A stretch of DNA of 64,000 nt. Origin: an uncultured Eubacterium sp. Lineage in GTDB: Bacteria; Bacillota; Clostridia; Oscillospirales; CAG-272. The position numbers were made by a program, and so were the translations under genes. Positions 31,987 through 40,599 of this stretch are shown here, one piece after another. The DNA lies in assembly GCA_900544285.1 (NCBI GenBank), contig UQUT01000004.1, positions 1 to 64,000 of the forward strand. The letters are read 5' to 3'. Every line of letters starts with the position of its first letter. Position 1 is the stretch's first letter. The notes beneath the pieces are model-generated. The model ran no database searches. It was given only the letters and a program-made list of their open reading frames with translations, and had not been told where the DNA came from.

Positions 31987-32612
31987 TTTTCTTCACCTTT
32001 CAGAGCAAACGAAAGCTCGAGAGCATCCGTTTTGAAGTAGTTTTTCAGCATCAACGAAAGCGTTGAAACGGGCAAGCCCATAACGTTGAAAAAGTCGCCG
32101 TTTATGCGTTCGACGAGTTCTGCTCCTCTCGCCTGAATTGCATACGCCCCTGCTTTTCCCATCGGTTCTCCGCTGCGGACATAATCGTTTATCTGACGCT
32201 CACTTATCGCCGCAAACTTTACGTCGGTTGCGCAACTTTCCGAATATCTGCAATCTCCGAGTTGCAACGTCAGCCCGGAATAAACGGTGTGCCAGGAGTC
32301 CGAAAGAACGCCGAGCGTCAAAGCCGCGTGCAGCTCGCTCTGCGGCTTTCCGATGACCATTCCGTTGTAATATACAATTGTATCACACGATATTATCAAG
32401 GTATTATCGAGATTTTCTCCTCTTTCTATAAGTTCTGCTCTTGCGGCTTTGCCCTTTCTCTCGGAAAGAGTGCAGACGTATTCCTCCGGCGAAAGCGCCT
32501 CTTTTATATTCTCATCGGCATCGGGAGAAACGACTTCAAAAGGCAAACCCAACATTGCAAGTATTTCTTTTCTCCTCGGCGACGATGACGCCAGAATTAT
32601 TCTCTTTATCAT
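31983..32612 (-). CDS. maf: Maf-family nucleotide pyrophosphatase
   Basis: 209 aa. House-cleaning NTP pyrophosphatase for non-canonical or modified nucleotides, also tied to septum control in Bacillus. Seen: ILASSSPRRKEILAMLG, VSPDADENI, LIISCDTIVYYNGMVIGKP and the GKAGAYAIQARGA segment. It starts two bases after the U32 peptidase stop and overlaps nth. Confidence 0.92.
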   Translation of the reverse strand: MIKRIILASSSPRRKEILAMLGLPFEVVSPDADENIKEALSPEEYVCTLSERKGKAARAELIERGENLDNTLIISCDTIVYYNGMVIGKPQSELHAALTLGVLSDSWHTVYSGLTLQLGDCRYSESCATDVKFAAISERQINDYVRSGEPMGKAGAYAIQARGAELVERINGDFFNVMGLPVSTLSLMLKNYFKTDALELSFALKGEEK

Positions 32613-32614
32613 AA

Positions 32615-34675
32615 TCAGATCCTCTTGAATGCGCCCTTCGGCTTTCCGCCGATTTTATAAGCGCAGATTATTTCCGCAACCTCTTTTTTGCTCTCGCACG
32701 TGAATATAAAGTGCTGAAAAAGTCCCGCACGGGTATATTCGGAAAGCCTGTCCTCCATGCGGACGGGGACGCTGTTGTAAAGAACGTTGCGATGTCTGAA
32801 TTCCCTTCTTATCGGGAATTCCGCGCCTGTTCTGTCCTTGATAAATACAAATTTCCCGTCGCCGCAGAAATTGCATTTTTCAATTTCCGCAGGCAGATTC
32901 ATTATGTCTCTTATAACACATTTTTCAAGCGTCATCAGAGGGAGCCTGCCGTATGCAACGGCACCGTATCGACCGCTCGCCTGCATTGCCGCACCCCTCG
33001 CAAGCCCGATTTCACACGATTGTATAAAACCGGAAATGCCCATGGAGTATAGTTTTTCGGCACTTTGCGAATTCCAGACGTTCAAGCGCAAATCGCCTGT
33101 CATTTCAAAACCGAGGCGGCGGCATATCGGAATTTGCCACATTCCCGTGACAAGCGCATAGCGGATGCCGAGAGTCTTTGCCCTCTCCGCCATCTTCTCG
33201 ATTTCGGCGGTTTCCGTATCAAGCGCGACGGGCGGAAACGCGATTCCGAGTCTTTCCGCACTTACAATCTTATATGCTTTTTCGGTCGCCGCAAGCGGAA
33301 CGAATATTCTGTCAAAGAATGTTTGCGCCTCGTCGGGAATATTGTTCATATCTGCAAAATACGCCGTTTTCATATCAGACGACGTTCTCTTTCCGAGCGG
33401 CGGCGCAGGTTTCAAATTTATATGTTTTTCCGCAGACAGCTTTTTCAGCAGTCCTTCACACGCATTACGGCGAAGAGCGTTTATCTGCGCGACGCTCATG
33501 CGCAGTCCGTCATCAATGTTGACCATTATATTCTCCGGATCTGCAAAAAACGGCGTTCCTCCGAGCTTTGCCAGCGACTCCCGCACTCTCTCCGGACTCA
33601 TTGAGTTTCCGGCAGCTTCGGGGACGTCGCCGGAAGCCGTAAACATAACTTTATTTCCGAAAAAAGTCCCGCTCGCGACGACGGTCGCAGGCACACCGCG
33701 TTTTATATCGGCACGGAGGAAAATCTCCGCTTTCTTTTCCGGAATTGCCGCGCCGGAGAGCTTTGCGCTCTCTTTTTTGTCATCCGCCGTGCGGACGCCG
33801 AGCATTTCCCTGTCGATTTTTCCCGTGTAGTAACCGCATGTAAACCCCGAACGCGAAAACAGCGCGGAAAGCTCCGCAAGCTCCTTTTCGCCGGCATTTC
33901 TGCCCTCGTCAAGTAGCGTTCTGTATATTTTCGTAACCCCGTAAACATATTCCGGAGACTTCATTCTTCCCTCGATTTTCAGCGACGCAACGCCCATTTC
34001 GGAAAGCTCCGTCAGATGTTCCGCAAGGCACATATCTTTAAGGCTCAGAGCGTAACCGTTTTTGCCGTACGGCAGTCTGCAGGGCTGTGCGCACTCGCCT
34101 CTGTTGCCGCTCCTGCCGCCTATGACCGAGCTCATAAGGCATTGCCCCGAACAGCTGACGCACATTGCCCCGTGAACGAAAAGTTCTGTTTCGATTGGCG
34201 ACTTTTTTATCAGAATTTCAAGATCACGCCTCGATATTTCCCTCGGCGCGACCATCCTCGAAAAGCCGATTTTTTTCAGTTCATCGGCGGAATAAACGTT
34301 GAGTCCCGTCGCCTGCGTGCTTGCGTGAAGCTCGATTTCGGGGCAGACCGTATGAACGTAGCTTGCAAGCCCGACATCGGCAACTATGAAAGCGTCGAAG
34401 CCGTAGCGGTAGGCTCCGAAAATCGTTTCCGCCGCGTCTTTAAGCTCCCTGTCCGAAAGCTGCACGTTGACAGTCATATAGGTTTTTACGCCGAGCGCAC
34501 GACAGTAGCAAACGGCATTTTTTATTGCGTCGTCATCGAAATTTTCCGCAAAGCTCCTTGCCGAAAAGCTCTTTGCGCCGAAATATACGGCGTCCGCACC
34601 GCCCGCGACGGCTGCGCGGAGAGCCTCCGGCGATCCCGCGGGGGACAGAAGCTCCGGCAGATTATTTGTCCGCAT
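32615..34675 (-). CDS. U32-family peptidase/hydroxylase-like protein with DUF3656-type middle
   Basis: 686 aa. TIM-barrel U32 protein: LLSPAGSPEALRAAVAGGAD at the start and the family signature ETELFVHGAMCVSCSGQC (about 165-182) with conserved Cys. The middle (about 330-430) is an extra domain as in long U32 proteins. Relatives include collagenase PrtC and the RNA/ubiquinone hydroxylation factors RlhA and UbiU/V, so the substrate is open; proteolysis is not assured. The ATG at 34675 lies within the end of zapA (14-bp overlap) with AAGGA ahead of it. Confidence 0.88.
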   Translation of the reverse strand: MRTNNLPELLSPAGSPEALRAAVAGGADAVYFGAKSFSARSFAENFDDDAIKNAVCYCRALGVKTYMTVNVQLSDRELKDAAETIFGAYRYGFDAFIVADVGLASYVHTVCPEIELHASTQATGLNVYSADELKKIGFSRMVAPREISRRDLEILIKKSPIETELFVHGAMCVSCSGQCLMSSVIGGRSGNRGECAQPCRLPYGKNGYALSLKDMCLAEHLTELSEMGVASLKIEGRMKSPEYVYGVTKIYRTLLDEGRNAGEKELAELSALFSRSGFTCGYYTGKIDREMLGVRTADDKKESAKLSGAAIPEKKAEIFLRADIKRGVPATVVASGTFFGNKVMFTASGDVPEAAGNSMSPERVRESLAKLGGTPFFADPENIMVNIDDGLRMSVAQINALRRNACEGLLKKLSAEKHINLKPAPPLGKRTSSDMKTAYFADMNNIPDEAQTFFDRIFVPLAATEKAYKIVSAERLGIAFPPVALDTETAEIEKMAERAKTLGIRYALVTGMWQIPICRRLGFEMTGDLRLNVWNSQSAEKLYSMGISGFIQSCEIGLARGAAMQASGRYGAVAYGRLPLMTLEKCVIRDIMNLPAEIEKCNFCGDGKFVFIKDRTGAEFPIRREFRHRNVLYNSVPVRMEDRLSEYTRAGLFQHFIFTCESKKEVAEIICAYKIGGKPKGAFKRI

Positions 34676-34898
34676 TTGTTTTTTCCTTGAGCAGGGATTT
34701 GAGCTTGACGTTCTCATCAAGCAAGTCCAGCGCGCAGACAATCGCCGCCTTTGTCAGGTCGACGTCGGCACCGGAAAGCATGAGAGTATGTATTCTCTTC
34801 GTCAGCTCTCCCGCGAGCTTTTCAACGTAATCCGGAGCGTCATCCGAGCAGAGCGAGAGCTTCTCTCCCGCAACCATTATACTGTGCTTGTATTTCAT
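34662..34898 (-). CDS. zapA: Cell division protein ZapA
   Basis: 78 aa from the ATG at 34898 (AAGGAG upstream). ZapA binds and bundles FtsZ. Seen: SIMVAGEKLSLCSDDAPDYV, the N-terminal globular part, and a C-terminal coiled coil, CALDLLDENVKLKSLLKEK. First gene of the minus-strand operon zapA-U32-maf-nth-rarA, a common Clostridial order. Confidence 0.9.
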   Translation of the reverse strand: MKYKHSIMVAGEKLSLCSDDAPDYVEKLAGELTKRIHTLMLSGADVDLTKAAIVCALDLLDENVKLKSLLKEKTNADK

Positions 34899-34937
34899 AA
34901 AATTCTCCTTTCGCCGACAAAACATTCCGTTTTGCTA

Positions 34938-34966
34938 TTGATTACGGCGAAGATTTATTATATAAT
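34938..34966 (+). promoter_or_regulatory. Sigma-A promoter of thiI
   Basis: TTGATT (34938-34943), 17 bp, TATAAT (34961-34966). The -10 lies in the palindrome ATTATATAAT, so the same bases could serve the divergent zapA operon, whose -35 is poor. Confidence 0.7.
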
Positions 34967-35085
34967 ATTATCGTGCCCTTCGGCACAGAGTTACACAGGT
35001 ACATTATAATACAAACGGAGATTATTTGAAAGACTTTTTCAAAAATTCCGCAAAAAATAACCGAAAAACGAAAGGAAACGCCGCC

Positions 35086-36267
35086 ATGCGTGAAATAATA
35101 CTTTGTAAATACGGCGAAATCACCCTGAAAGGCGCAAACCGCGCATACTTTGAAAATCTTCTGCGCGAAAGAATACGCAAAAGAATCGCTCTTTACGGGA
35201 AATTCAACGTCTGCTATATGCAGAGCACCGTATATATCGAGCCGACAGACGAAAATTGCGATATTGACTCCGCTTACGTCGCTGCGAAAAACACATTCGG
35301 AGTTGCGGCGGTGACAAGAGCAATCGAAGCCGAAAAGGACATCGAAAAAATCATCGGGACAGCGAAAGCGTCGTTTATTCCGTATCTTGACGGCTACAAA
35401 ACGTTCAAGGTCGAGGGCAAGCGCTCGGACAAAACATTCCCTATGACCTCGCCCGAGATTGCAGCCGAGGTCGGCGCGGCGATACTTGAAGCGACAAACG
35501 GCAGAATAAAGGTTGATATTCATCATCCCGAGGTGACTGTCAGAGTTGAAATACGGGATAAAGCCGCATATCTCTGCGCGGGACAGGAAAGGGCTGTCGG
35601 CGGAATGCCGACGGGAAGCAACGGCAGAGGACTTCTTCTCCTCTCCGGCGGTATCGATTCGCCCGTCGCGGGCTATATGATGGGCAAGCGCGGCGTGCTT
35701 ATTGAAGGACTGCATTTTGAAAGTTTCCCTTATACGAGCGAGCGCGCAAAGCAGAAGGTCGTCGATCTTGCGGAAATACTCTCCGATTATACCGGCGAAA
35801 TTCATCTTCACGTCGTTTCGCTGACAAAAATTCAGGAAGCACTCCGCGACAACTGTGAGGAGGACTATTTCACCCTGCTCCTCCGTCGTTCAATGATGAG
35901 AATTGCGGAGCGCGTCGCAGAGGAATACAAATGCGAGGCGATAATAACGGGAGAATCGCTCGGGCAGGTCGCAAGCCAGACAATGCAGGCGCTGTGCGTT
36001 ACGAACATTATGGCACACCGCCCCGTTTTCCGTCCGCTCATAGGTATGGACAAGGAAGAAATCATTGAAGTCTCACGCAAAATCGGCACGTTTGATACGT
36101 CGATTCTGCCCTTTGAGGATTGTTGCACCGTGTTCACCCCACGCCATCCGAGAACGAAGCCGGAACTTTGGAAGGTCGAACGCGAGGAAGCAAAGGTCGA
36201 TCTCGCCCCGCTTGAAGACGAAGCCTTCCGCACACTTTCGACGATTGTTGCGGGCAGAAAATCTTGA
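35086..36267 (+). CDS. thiI: tRNA 4-thiouridine synthase ThiI
   Basis: 393 aa. Makes s4U8 in tRNA and in some species supplies sulfur for thiamin. The start at 35086 has AAAGGAA upstream and gives the family opening REIILCKYGEITLKGANR. A THUMP domain (about 60-165) leads to the PP-loop LLSGGIDSPVAGYMMGKRG and EAIITGESLGQVASQT. It ends after the PP-loop domain; the rhodanese extension of the enterobacterial enzyme is absent, as in most Firmicutes. It lies alone in its unit. Confidence 0.95.
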   Translation: MREIILCKYGEITLKGANRAYFENLLRERIRKRIALYGKFNVCYMQSTVYIEPTDENCDIDSAYVAAKNTFGVAAVTRAIEAEKDIEKIIGTAKASFIPYLDGYKTFKVEGKRSDKTFPMTSPEIAAEVGAAILEATNGRIKVDIHHPEVTVRVEIRDKAAYLCAGQERAVGGMPTGSNGRGLLLLSGGIDSPVAGYMMGKRGVLIEGLHFESFPYTSERAKQKVVDLAEILSDYTGEIHLHVVSLTKIQEALRDNCEEDYFTLLLRRSMMRIAERVAEEYKCEAIITGESLGQVASQTMQALCVTNIMAHRPVFRPLIGMDKEEIIEVSRKIGTFDTSILPFEDCCTVFTPRHPRTKPELWKVEREEAKVDLAPLEDEAFRTLSTIVAGRKS

Positions 36268-36292
36268 CAGACAATATGTTTTGTGATATTAT
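36264..36292 (+). promoter_or_regulatory. Sigma-A promoter of the MinD-like gene
   Basis: TTGACA (36264-36269), 17 bp, TATTAT (36287-36292). The -35 box overlaps the thiI stop codon. Confidence 0.82.
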
Positions 36293-36324
36293 AAATCTAT
36301 CTTGAACATGAAAGGGGTGCGCCT

Positions 36325-37113
36325 ATGCCCGAAAACGGATTCCGCCCGTCGAGGATAATTCTTTTCACCTCCTGCAAGGGCGGTGTCGGCAAGTCGACGG
36401 TGTGCGCAAACCTTGCAATGTCGCTTGCTCTGCGCGGAAAAAGCGTGCTGATGATCGACTGTGACTTCGGAAGCCGCTGTCTTGACCTCGTCGCCGGCTT
36501 TTCGGATGACGTCGTCTATGATATTGCGGACGCCGTACTCGGCAGAGTTTCGCCGGAAAGAGTCATCGTGCCGGACAGGCGGACGGACAAGCTGTTTTTC
36601 ATTGCGGCGCCGTACAATTTTGATACGAGAATGAACATTTTCTCGTTCCGACGCACCGTTTCCGCCTATGCGAATTGCGGAAAATACGATTACATCTTCA
36701 TAGATACCCCCGGAGGAATCGGCGAGCCGCTCGCTTTTGCCTCCTCCGTTGCCGATACGGCATATATCGTCACCTCGCCGACAAGGGCTTCCGTCCGCGC
36801 GGCGGACAAAACGGCGGCATTCCTCTACGACAGAGGCGTGCGACACTTGCGGCTGATAATAAACCAAGTGACGGGAAAGCGGGCGTCCGTTGAAAAGCTC
36901 CGCCTTATCGACATAATCGACGGCGCAGCCGTAAAGCTGATAGGTGCGGTTCCGTATGATTATGAACTCGTCCGCGCAGGAGACGAAGGCAAGCTGACAG
37001 ACGAGCTTTACAGCAGAAACATAACCCGCGCATTCGATAATATCGCCGCGCGCACAGAGGGAGAAAACGTCCCGCTGTTTTATAAGATAAGAAGATTGAA
37101 AACACCTAAATAA
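36325..37113 (+). CDS. MinD/ParA-like ATPase
   Basis: 262 aa. Deviant Walker A ATPase: FTSCKGGVGKSTVCANLAM (about 15-33), Walker A' MIDCDFGSRCLDL, and YIFIDTPGGIGEPL. The family positions proteins or DNA in the cell. The C-terminus LFYKIRRLKTPK is basic and hydrophobic and could be a short membrane-targeting helix as in MinD, but it is weak and no MinC or MinE is adjacent. Next gene, 27 bp downstream, is the methylglyoxal-synthase-like protein. MinD is the closest role, not certain. Confidence 0.75.
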   Translation: MPENGFRPSRIILFTSCKGGVGKSTVCANLAMSLALRGKSVLMIDCDFGSRCLDLVAGFSDDVVYDIADAVLGRVSPERVIVPDRRTDKLFFIAAPYNFDTRMNIFSFRRTVSAYANCGKYDYIFIDTPGGIGEPLAFASSVADTAYIVTSPTRASVRAADKTAAFLYDRGVRHLRLIINQVTGKRASVEKLRLIDIIDGAAVKLIGAVPYDYELVRAGDEGKLTDELYSRNITRAFDNIAARTEGENVPLFYKIRRLKTPK

Positions 37114-37140
37114 CCGTGCAAGCGAAAGGAGAATTCCCGT

Positions 37141-37575
37141 ATGGAAATAGCGTTGATAGCAAATGACACGAAAAAAGAGCTTATGACCCAGTTCTGCATT
37201 GCGTATTGCGGCGTTCTGGCAAAGCACAATCTCTGCGCCACAAAGATGACGGGGAGACTTATCTCCGAAGCGACGGGGCTTGTAATCGAGCACGTTCTTC
37301 CCGGCAGGCAGGGAGGCGTTCAGCAGATATCCTCGCGCATTGAATATAACGAGATCGACGCCGTCGTATATTTTCACGACCCCGCCGATGAGTTTGACGC
37401 AAACGACAACTCCCTAATCCGCAAGTGCGATGCAAACAACGTCCCGATAGCGACGAACATCGCGACGGCAGAGCTCATCATAACGGCTATCGACCGCGGC
37501 GACCTTGACTGGCGCGAGCTTGTCAACCCCAATTCGGAATATAACCGCAAAAAGCGCGAACATTCCGGTAAATAA
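37141..37575 (+). CDS. Methylglyoxal synthase-like protein lacking catalytic residues
   Basis: 144 aa, normal MgsA length and plainly the same fold: EIALIANDTKKELMTQF, then EATGLVIEHVL and VPIATNIATAELI. The active site is altered. The family GGDQQ, whose Asp is the catalytic base, reads GRQGGVQQI (Val). The phosphate loop TGTTG reads TKMTG. The loop with catalytic His, DPLxAxPHxPD, is two residues shorter and reads DPADEFDANDNS with no His. Synthesis of methylglyoxal from dihydroxyacetone phosphate is therefore unlikely. A sensor or binding role is possible. It follows the MinD-like gene by 27 bp and ends with a terminator. Confidence 0.8.
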   Translation: MEIALIANDTKKELMTQFCIAYCGVLAKHNLCATKMTGRLISEATGLVIEHVLPGRQGGVQQISSRIEYNEIDAVVYFHDPADEFDANDNSLIRKCDANNVPIATNIATAELIITAIDRGDLDWRELVNPNSEYNRKKREHSGK

Positions 37576-37585
37576 GAAAGCAATT

Positions 37586-37615
37586 TCCGCTCCGGCGCAG
37601 GCAGGAGCGGATTTT
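37586..37615 (+). terminator. Terminator before htpG
   Basis: Stem TCCGCTCC / GGAGCGGA with a ten-base loop, then TTTT. Confidence 0.75.
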
Positions 37616-37664
37616 ACCGAATATACGATTTTTTTCGGATTAAAAAACGAAAGGATGATGATTT

Positions 37665-39539
37665 ATGTCCGAAATTGAAAAGGGCGGAATATCCGTTCAG
37701 ACGGAACACATATTCCCCATCATAAAAAAATGGCTCTATTCGGAAAAGGAAATTTTTATCCGCGAGATAGTTTCAAACTCCGTGGACGCCATAACAAAGC
37801 TCCGCAGGCTCTCGTCAATAGGAGAAGCGGATTTTGCCTCTGAAAATTACAGAGTTGACGTAACCGTCGATAAAGACGCAAAAACGCTGACCGTTTCCGA
37901 CAACGGTATCGGAATGACGGAGGACGAGCTGAAAAAATACCTCTGCAACATCGCTCTTTCCGGCGCTATGGACTTCATCTCAAAATATGAAGGCTCCGAG
38001 GAAAGCGGAACAGGCATAATCGGGCATTTCGGGCTCGGCTTCTATTCCGCATTTATGGCGGCGGACAAGGTTGAAGTTGTAACAAAGTCGTTTACGGACT
38101 CGCCCTCCGTCCATTGGACGTGCTCCGAATCCGGCGAATACGAAATAACCGAAGGCGAAAGAGAAACGCACGGAACGGACGTCATAATGCATATAAACGC
38201 AGACAGCGAGGAATACCTTGATTACCACCGCGTCCTCGCCGTTCTTCAGAAATACTGCTCATTTATGACAGAGAACATCTATCTCCACGGAGAAGACGAA
38301 CACAAGCACGAATGCGAATGCGGTCACGACCACGGCGAAGACGAAGAATGTGAATGCAAGCACGAGGAAAAGCCGATAAACGACAAGTCCCCGCTCTGGC
38401 AGAAGTCGCCCTCTGAATGTACCGAGGAGGAATATAAAGAATTCTACTCAAAGGTATTCCCGGGCAAGCGCGACCCGCTTTTCCACATTCATATAAACGC
38501 CGACTATCCTCTCAACTTCAAGGGAATTCTCTATTTCCCGAGAATCGACAGCGAGTTTGACTCGCTCGAGGGCGAGGTCAAGCTGTATTATAACTCCGTT
38601 TTCGTTGCCGACAATATAAAAGAGGTCATACCCGAATATATGCTTATGCTCTGCGGCGTGCTTGACTGCCCCGACCTGCCGCTCAACGTTTCGAGAAGCT
38701 ATCTGCAGAACAGCGCATACGTAAGCAAGATAAGCGCGCACATTGCAAAAAAGGTCGCCGACAAGCTCACCTCTATGGCAAACACGGAGCGCGAAGCTTA
38801 TGAGAAAATCTGGGGTGATATCAGAACGTTCATTGAATACGGCTGTCTCAAGGACAGAAAATTCAACGAAAAGGTAAAGGACGCCGTACTTTTCCGGGAC
38901 ACGGACGACAAGTGCGTAACTCTTTCGGAATATCTCGAAGAAGCGAAGGACACTCACGAAAAAACCGTCTATTACACGACAGACAAAACAGCGCAGGCAC
39001 AGTACATCGCGATGTTCCGCGCAAAGGGATTCCGCGTGTGCGTGCTTGACACCGTTATAGATTCGCAGTACATCACCATGCTTGAACGCGAAAACGACGG
39101 CTTGAAATTCCTGCGCGTTGATTCCGACATTTCCGGTGCGCTCTCGGATAAAGAGGCGGAAGCCGTCGACAGCGAAGCCGTCAAAGCCGCTTTCGTAAAA
39201 GCGTCGGGTGACGAAACACTTGAAGTCAAATTTGCAAAGCTGGATGACGAAAACGTTCCCGCGATGCTCGGCACCTCCGAGGAAAGCCGCCGCTTTGAGG
39301 ATATGATGAGAATATACGGCATTGACCCGAAGACCATGCCGCAGAAAGCGGTGTTGACCGTAAACACGTCGTGCCCACTGATAAAATCGCTTGAAGAAAA
39401 GCTCTCCTCCGGCGATGAAAAGGCAGATATTCTCGCAAAGAGCATATATCGTCTTGCAACTCTTTCCTTCCGCCGTCTCTCCGGCGACGAAATGAAGGAT
39501 TTCCTTTCGGAGAGCTACGAAATTCTTAAAATGATATGA
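37665..39539 (+). CDS. htpG: Chaperone HtpG (Hsp90) with His/Cys-rich insertion
   Basis: 624 aa. ATP-dependent chaperone. GHKL ATPase motifs: REIVSNSVDAITK, TVSDNGIGMTEDEL and IGHFGLGFYSAFM. The middle domain carries the catalytic-loop-like region LPLNVSRSYLQ. Between the N and middle domains (residues about 208-234, nt 38286-38366) is a highly charged insertion containing seven His and five Cys (DEHKHECECGHDHGEDEECE), resembling a metal-binding loop and absent from the usual HtpG linker. AAAGGATG lies upstream. The small membrane-protein gene follows 11 bp after. Confidence 0.95.
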   Translation: MSEIEKGGISVQTEHIFPIIKKWLYSEKEIFIREIVSNSVDAITKLRRLSSIGEADFASENYRVDVTVDKDAKTLTVSDNGIGMTEDELKKYLCNIALSGAMDFISKYEGSEESGTGIIGHFGLGFYSAFMAADKVEVVTKSFTDSPSVHWTCSESGEYEITEGERETHGTDVIMHINADSEEYLDYHRVLAVLQKYCSFMTENIYLHGEDEHKHECECGHDHGEDEECECKHEEKPINDKSPLWQKSPSECTEEEYKEFYSKVFPGKRDPLFHIHINADYPLNFKGILYFPRIDSEFDSLEGEVKLYYNSVFVADNIKEVIPEYMLMLCGVLDCPDLPLNVSRSYLQNSAYVSKISAHIAKKVADKLTSMANTEREAYEKIWGDIRTFIEYGCLKDRKFNEKVKDAVLFRDTDDKCVTLSEYLEEAKDTHEKTVYYTTDKTAQAQYIAMFRAKGFRVCVLDTVIDSQYITMLERENDGLKFLRVDSDISGALSDKEAEAVDSEAVKAAFVKASGDETLEVKFAKLDDENVPAMLGTSEESRRFEDMMRIYGIDPKTMPQKAVLTVNTSCPLIKSLEEKLSSGDEKADILAKSIYRLATLSFRRLSGDEMKDFLSESYEILKMI

Positions 39540-39550
39540 GGTAAAAGAAA

Positions 39551-40120
39551 ATGAGCAAAAGTCTTTATAAAGGTATCCCGTTCAAGGAAGAAGAGGAGGC
39601 AAACGAGCATTTTTCGCAGTTTGCCGTCGCCTCAAAGCCGACCCAGAAGGATAAGCTGACGCGTCTCTTCCTCACCCTGTTTTACATCGTCTTTGCAGGC
39701 GGATATGTCGTTCTGTTTACGGTTGTCGTGAAGATTCCGTATGTAATCGCGATTCTGCCGTTCTTCCTTTGGATGCTCTGGTATTTCACATGGAAGCGCA
39801 CGCAGAGAGAATATGTTTATATCGTCTGCCGCGGCACCTTCTATATTTATGCCGTCGACGGTTACGGCAACGCAAAGGAAGTCTATCAGGCGGTTGTTTC
39901 CTCTCTTGACAAGGTCGCTCCCGCCTCATTTATGGCGACGTCTCAGCCCGACAAAAAGCTCATGTATTGTTCCTCGCCCAGCCTCAGCGAGCTTTACTGC
40001 GCACTTTCATCGGACAACGGAACAACGACAGCCGTATATTTCGACCCTTCGTCAAAGCTGCTCTCTTCCCTGCGCTATTACGGCGGCGAAAATGTTACGG
40101 TCGTGATGGTTTCAAGATAA
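39551..40120 (+). CDS. Membrane protein of unknown function
   Basis: 189 aa. A cytoplasmic N-terminus of about 37 residues, two adjacent membrane helices (about 38-60 and 63-82: RLFLTLFYIVFAGGYVVLF, YVIAILPFFLWMLWYFTW) and a soluble C-terminal domain of about 105 residues with repeated strands (YVYIVCRGTFYIYAVDGYG, TTAVYFDPSSKLLSSL), resembling PH-like domains of bacterial membrane proteins. It follows htpG by 11 bp and is probably co-transcribed. No function is assigned. Confidence 0.7.
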   Translation: MSKSLYKGIPFKEEEEANEHFSQFAVASKPTQKDKLTRLFLTLFYIVFAGGYVVLFTVVVKIPYVIAILPFFLWMLWYFTWKRTQREYVYIVCRGTFYIYAVDGYGNAKEVYQAVVSSLDKVAPASFMATSQPDKKLMYCSSPSLSELYCALSSDNGTTTAVYFDPSSKLLSSLRYYGGENVTVVMVSR

Positions 40121-40136
40121 AATTTGCCCGTTCCGG

Positions 40137-40164
40137 TTGACAAAATCTTTTTCGGTGATATAAT
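40137..40164 (+). promoter_or_regulatory. Sigma-A promoter of the small membrane protein
   Basis: TTGACA (40137-40142), 16-bp spacer, TATAAT (40159-40164), 68 bp before the start codon. Confidence 0.82.
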
Positions 40165-40170
40165 CAGTGG

Positions 40171-40205
40171 TGTGTTTATTGCACACAATGTGTGTTTTCT
40201 GCACA
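40171..40205. promoter_or_regulatory. Tandem TGTG-N7-CACA repeats (candidate operator)
   Basis: TGTGTTTATTGCACA (40171-40185) and TGTGTTTTCTGCACA (40191-40205) are near-identical, each an imperfect palindrome with TGTG/CACA ends, 20 bp apart (about two helical turns) starting at the predicted transcription start. Placement suggests a repressor site; the binding protein is unknown. Confidence 0.6.
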
Positions 40206-40231
40206 AATAAAATTTAAGGGGATGTTTTATA

Positions 40232-40510
40232 ATGAGAAAAACACTTTCTGATTTGCCTTGGATTGCCCAGCTTTTGCTTGTCATTTTTGTTGACGGCCTC
40301 TTCGGCGGACTTTACAGACTCGGCGGAAAGAAAACTTCGTCAAAGGTTGTCGGCGCGATAATGCTTGTGTCGTTCATTCTTTCGATCGTTTCCTTCATCG
40401 GTCTTCCCGCAATTCTCGGTTGGATTGTAAGAGTTGTTTATGTTGTATGCTGGATATGCGACATACTCACGATAGTCCTTGCGAAGAAGATCACCGTTTT
40501 CGCAGACTGA
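40232..40510 (+). CDS. Small membrane protein
   Basis: 92 aa, with three hydrophobic stretches: WIAQLLLVIFVDGLFGGLY, VVGAIMLVSFILSIVSFI and ILGWIVRVVYVVCWICDIL. The first, DLPWIAQLLLVIFVD, and the GLYRL turn resemble small TM2-like proteins. Start has AAGGGGATG upstream. Its promoter carries two TGTG/CACA repeats at the start site, so it is likely switched by a dedicated regulator. Function unknown. Confidence 0.7.
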   Translation: MRKTLSDLPWIAQLLLVIFVDGLFGGLYRLGGKKTSSKVVGAIMLVSFILSIVSFIGLPAILGWIVRVVYVVCWICDILTIVLAKKITVFAD

Positions 40511-40511
40511 T

Positions 40512-40554
40512 CGTACTTTTCTTTGAAAAGAACCGTACTTTTCTTTGAAAAGAA
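40512..40554. repeat. Tandem direct repeat with palindrome
   Basis: CGTACTTTTCTTTGAAAAGA plus A occurs twice (40512-40532, 40534-40554), 22 bp apart; the second copy extends to a perfect 11-bp stem TACTTTTCTTT / AAAGAAAAGTA. Confidence 0.8.
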
Positions 40555-40599
40555 AAGTAGGCAAAAGAAACTTCAGTAATTTGTTTGGACGTTCCTTTT

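Noticed and set aside
36289..37377. A 362-codon minus-strand reading frame
   Set aside because: It covers the MinD-like gene and part of the MgsA-like gene in reverse and would oppose a good promoter; no domain is recognisable.
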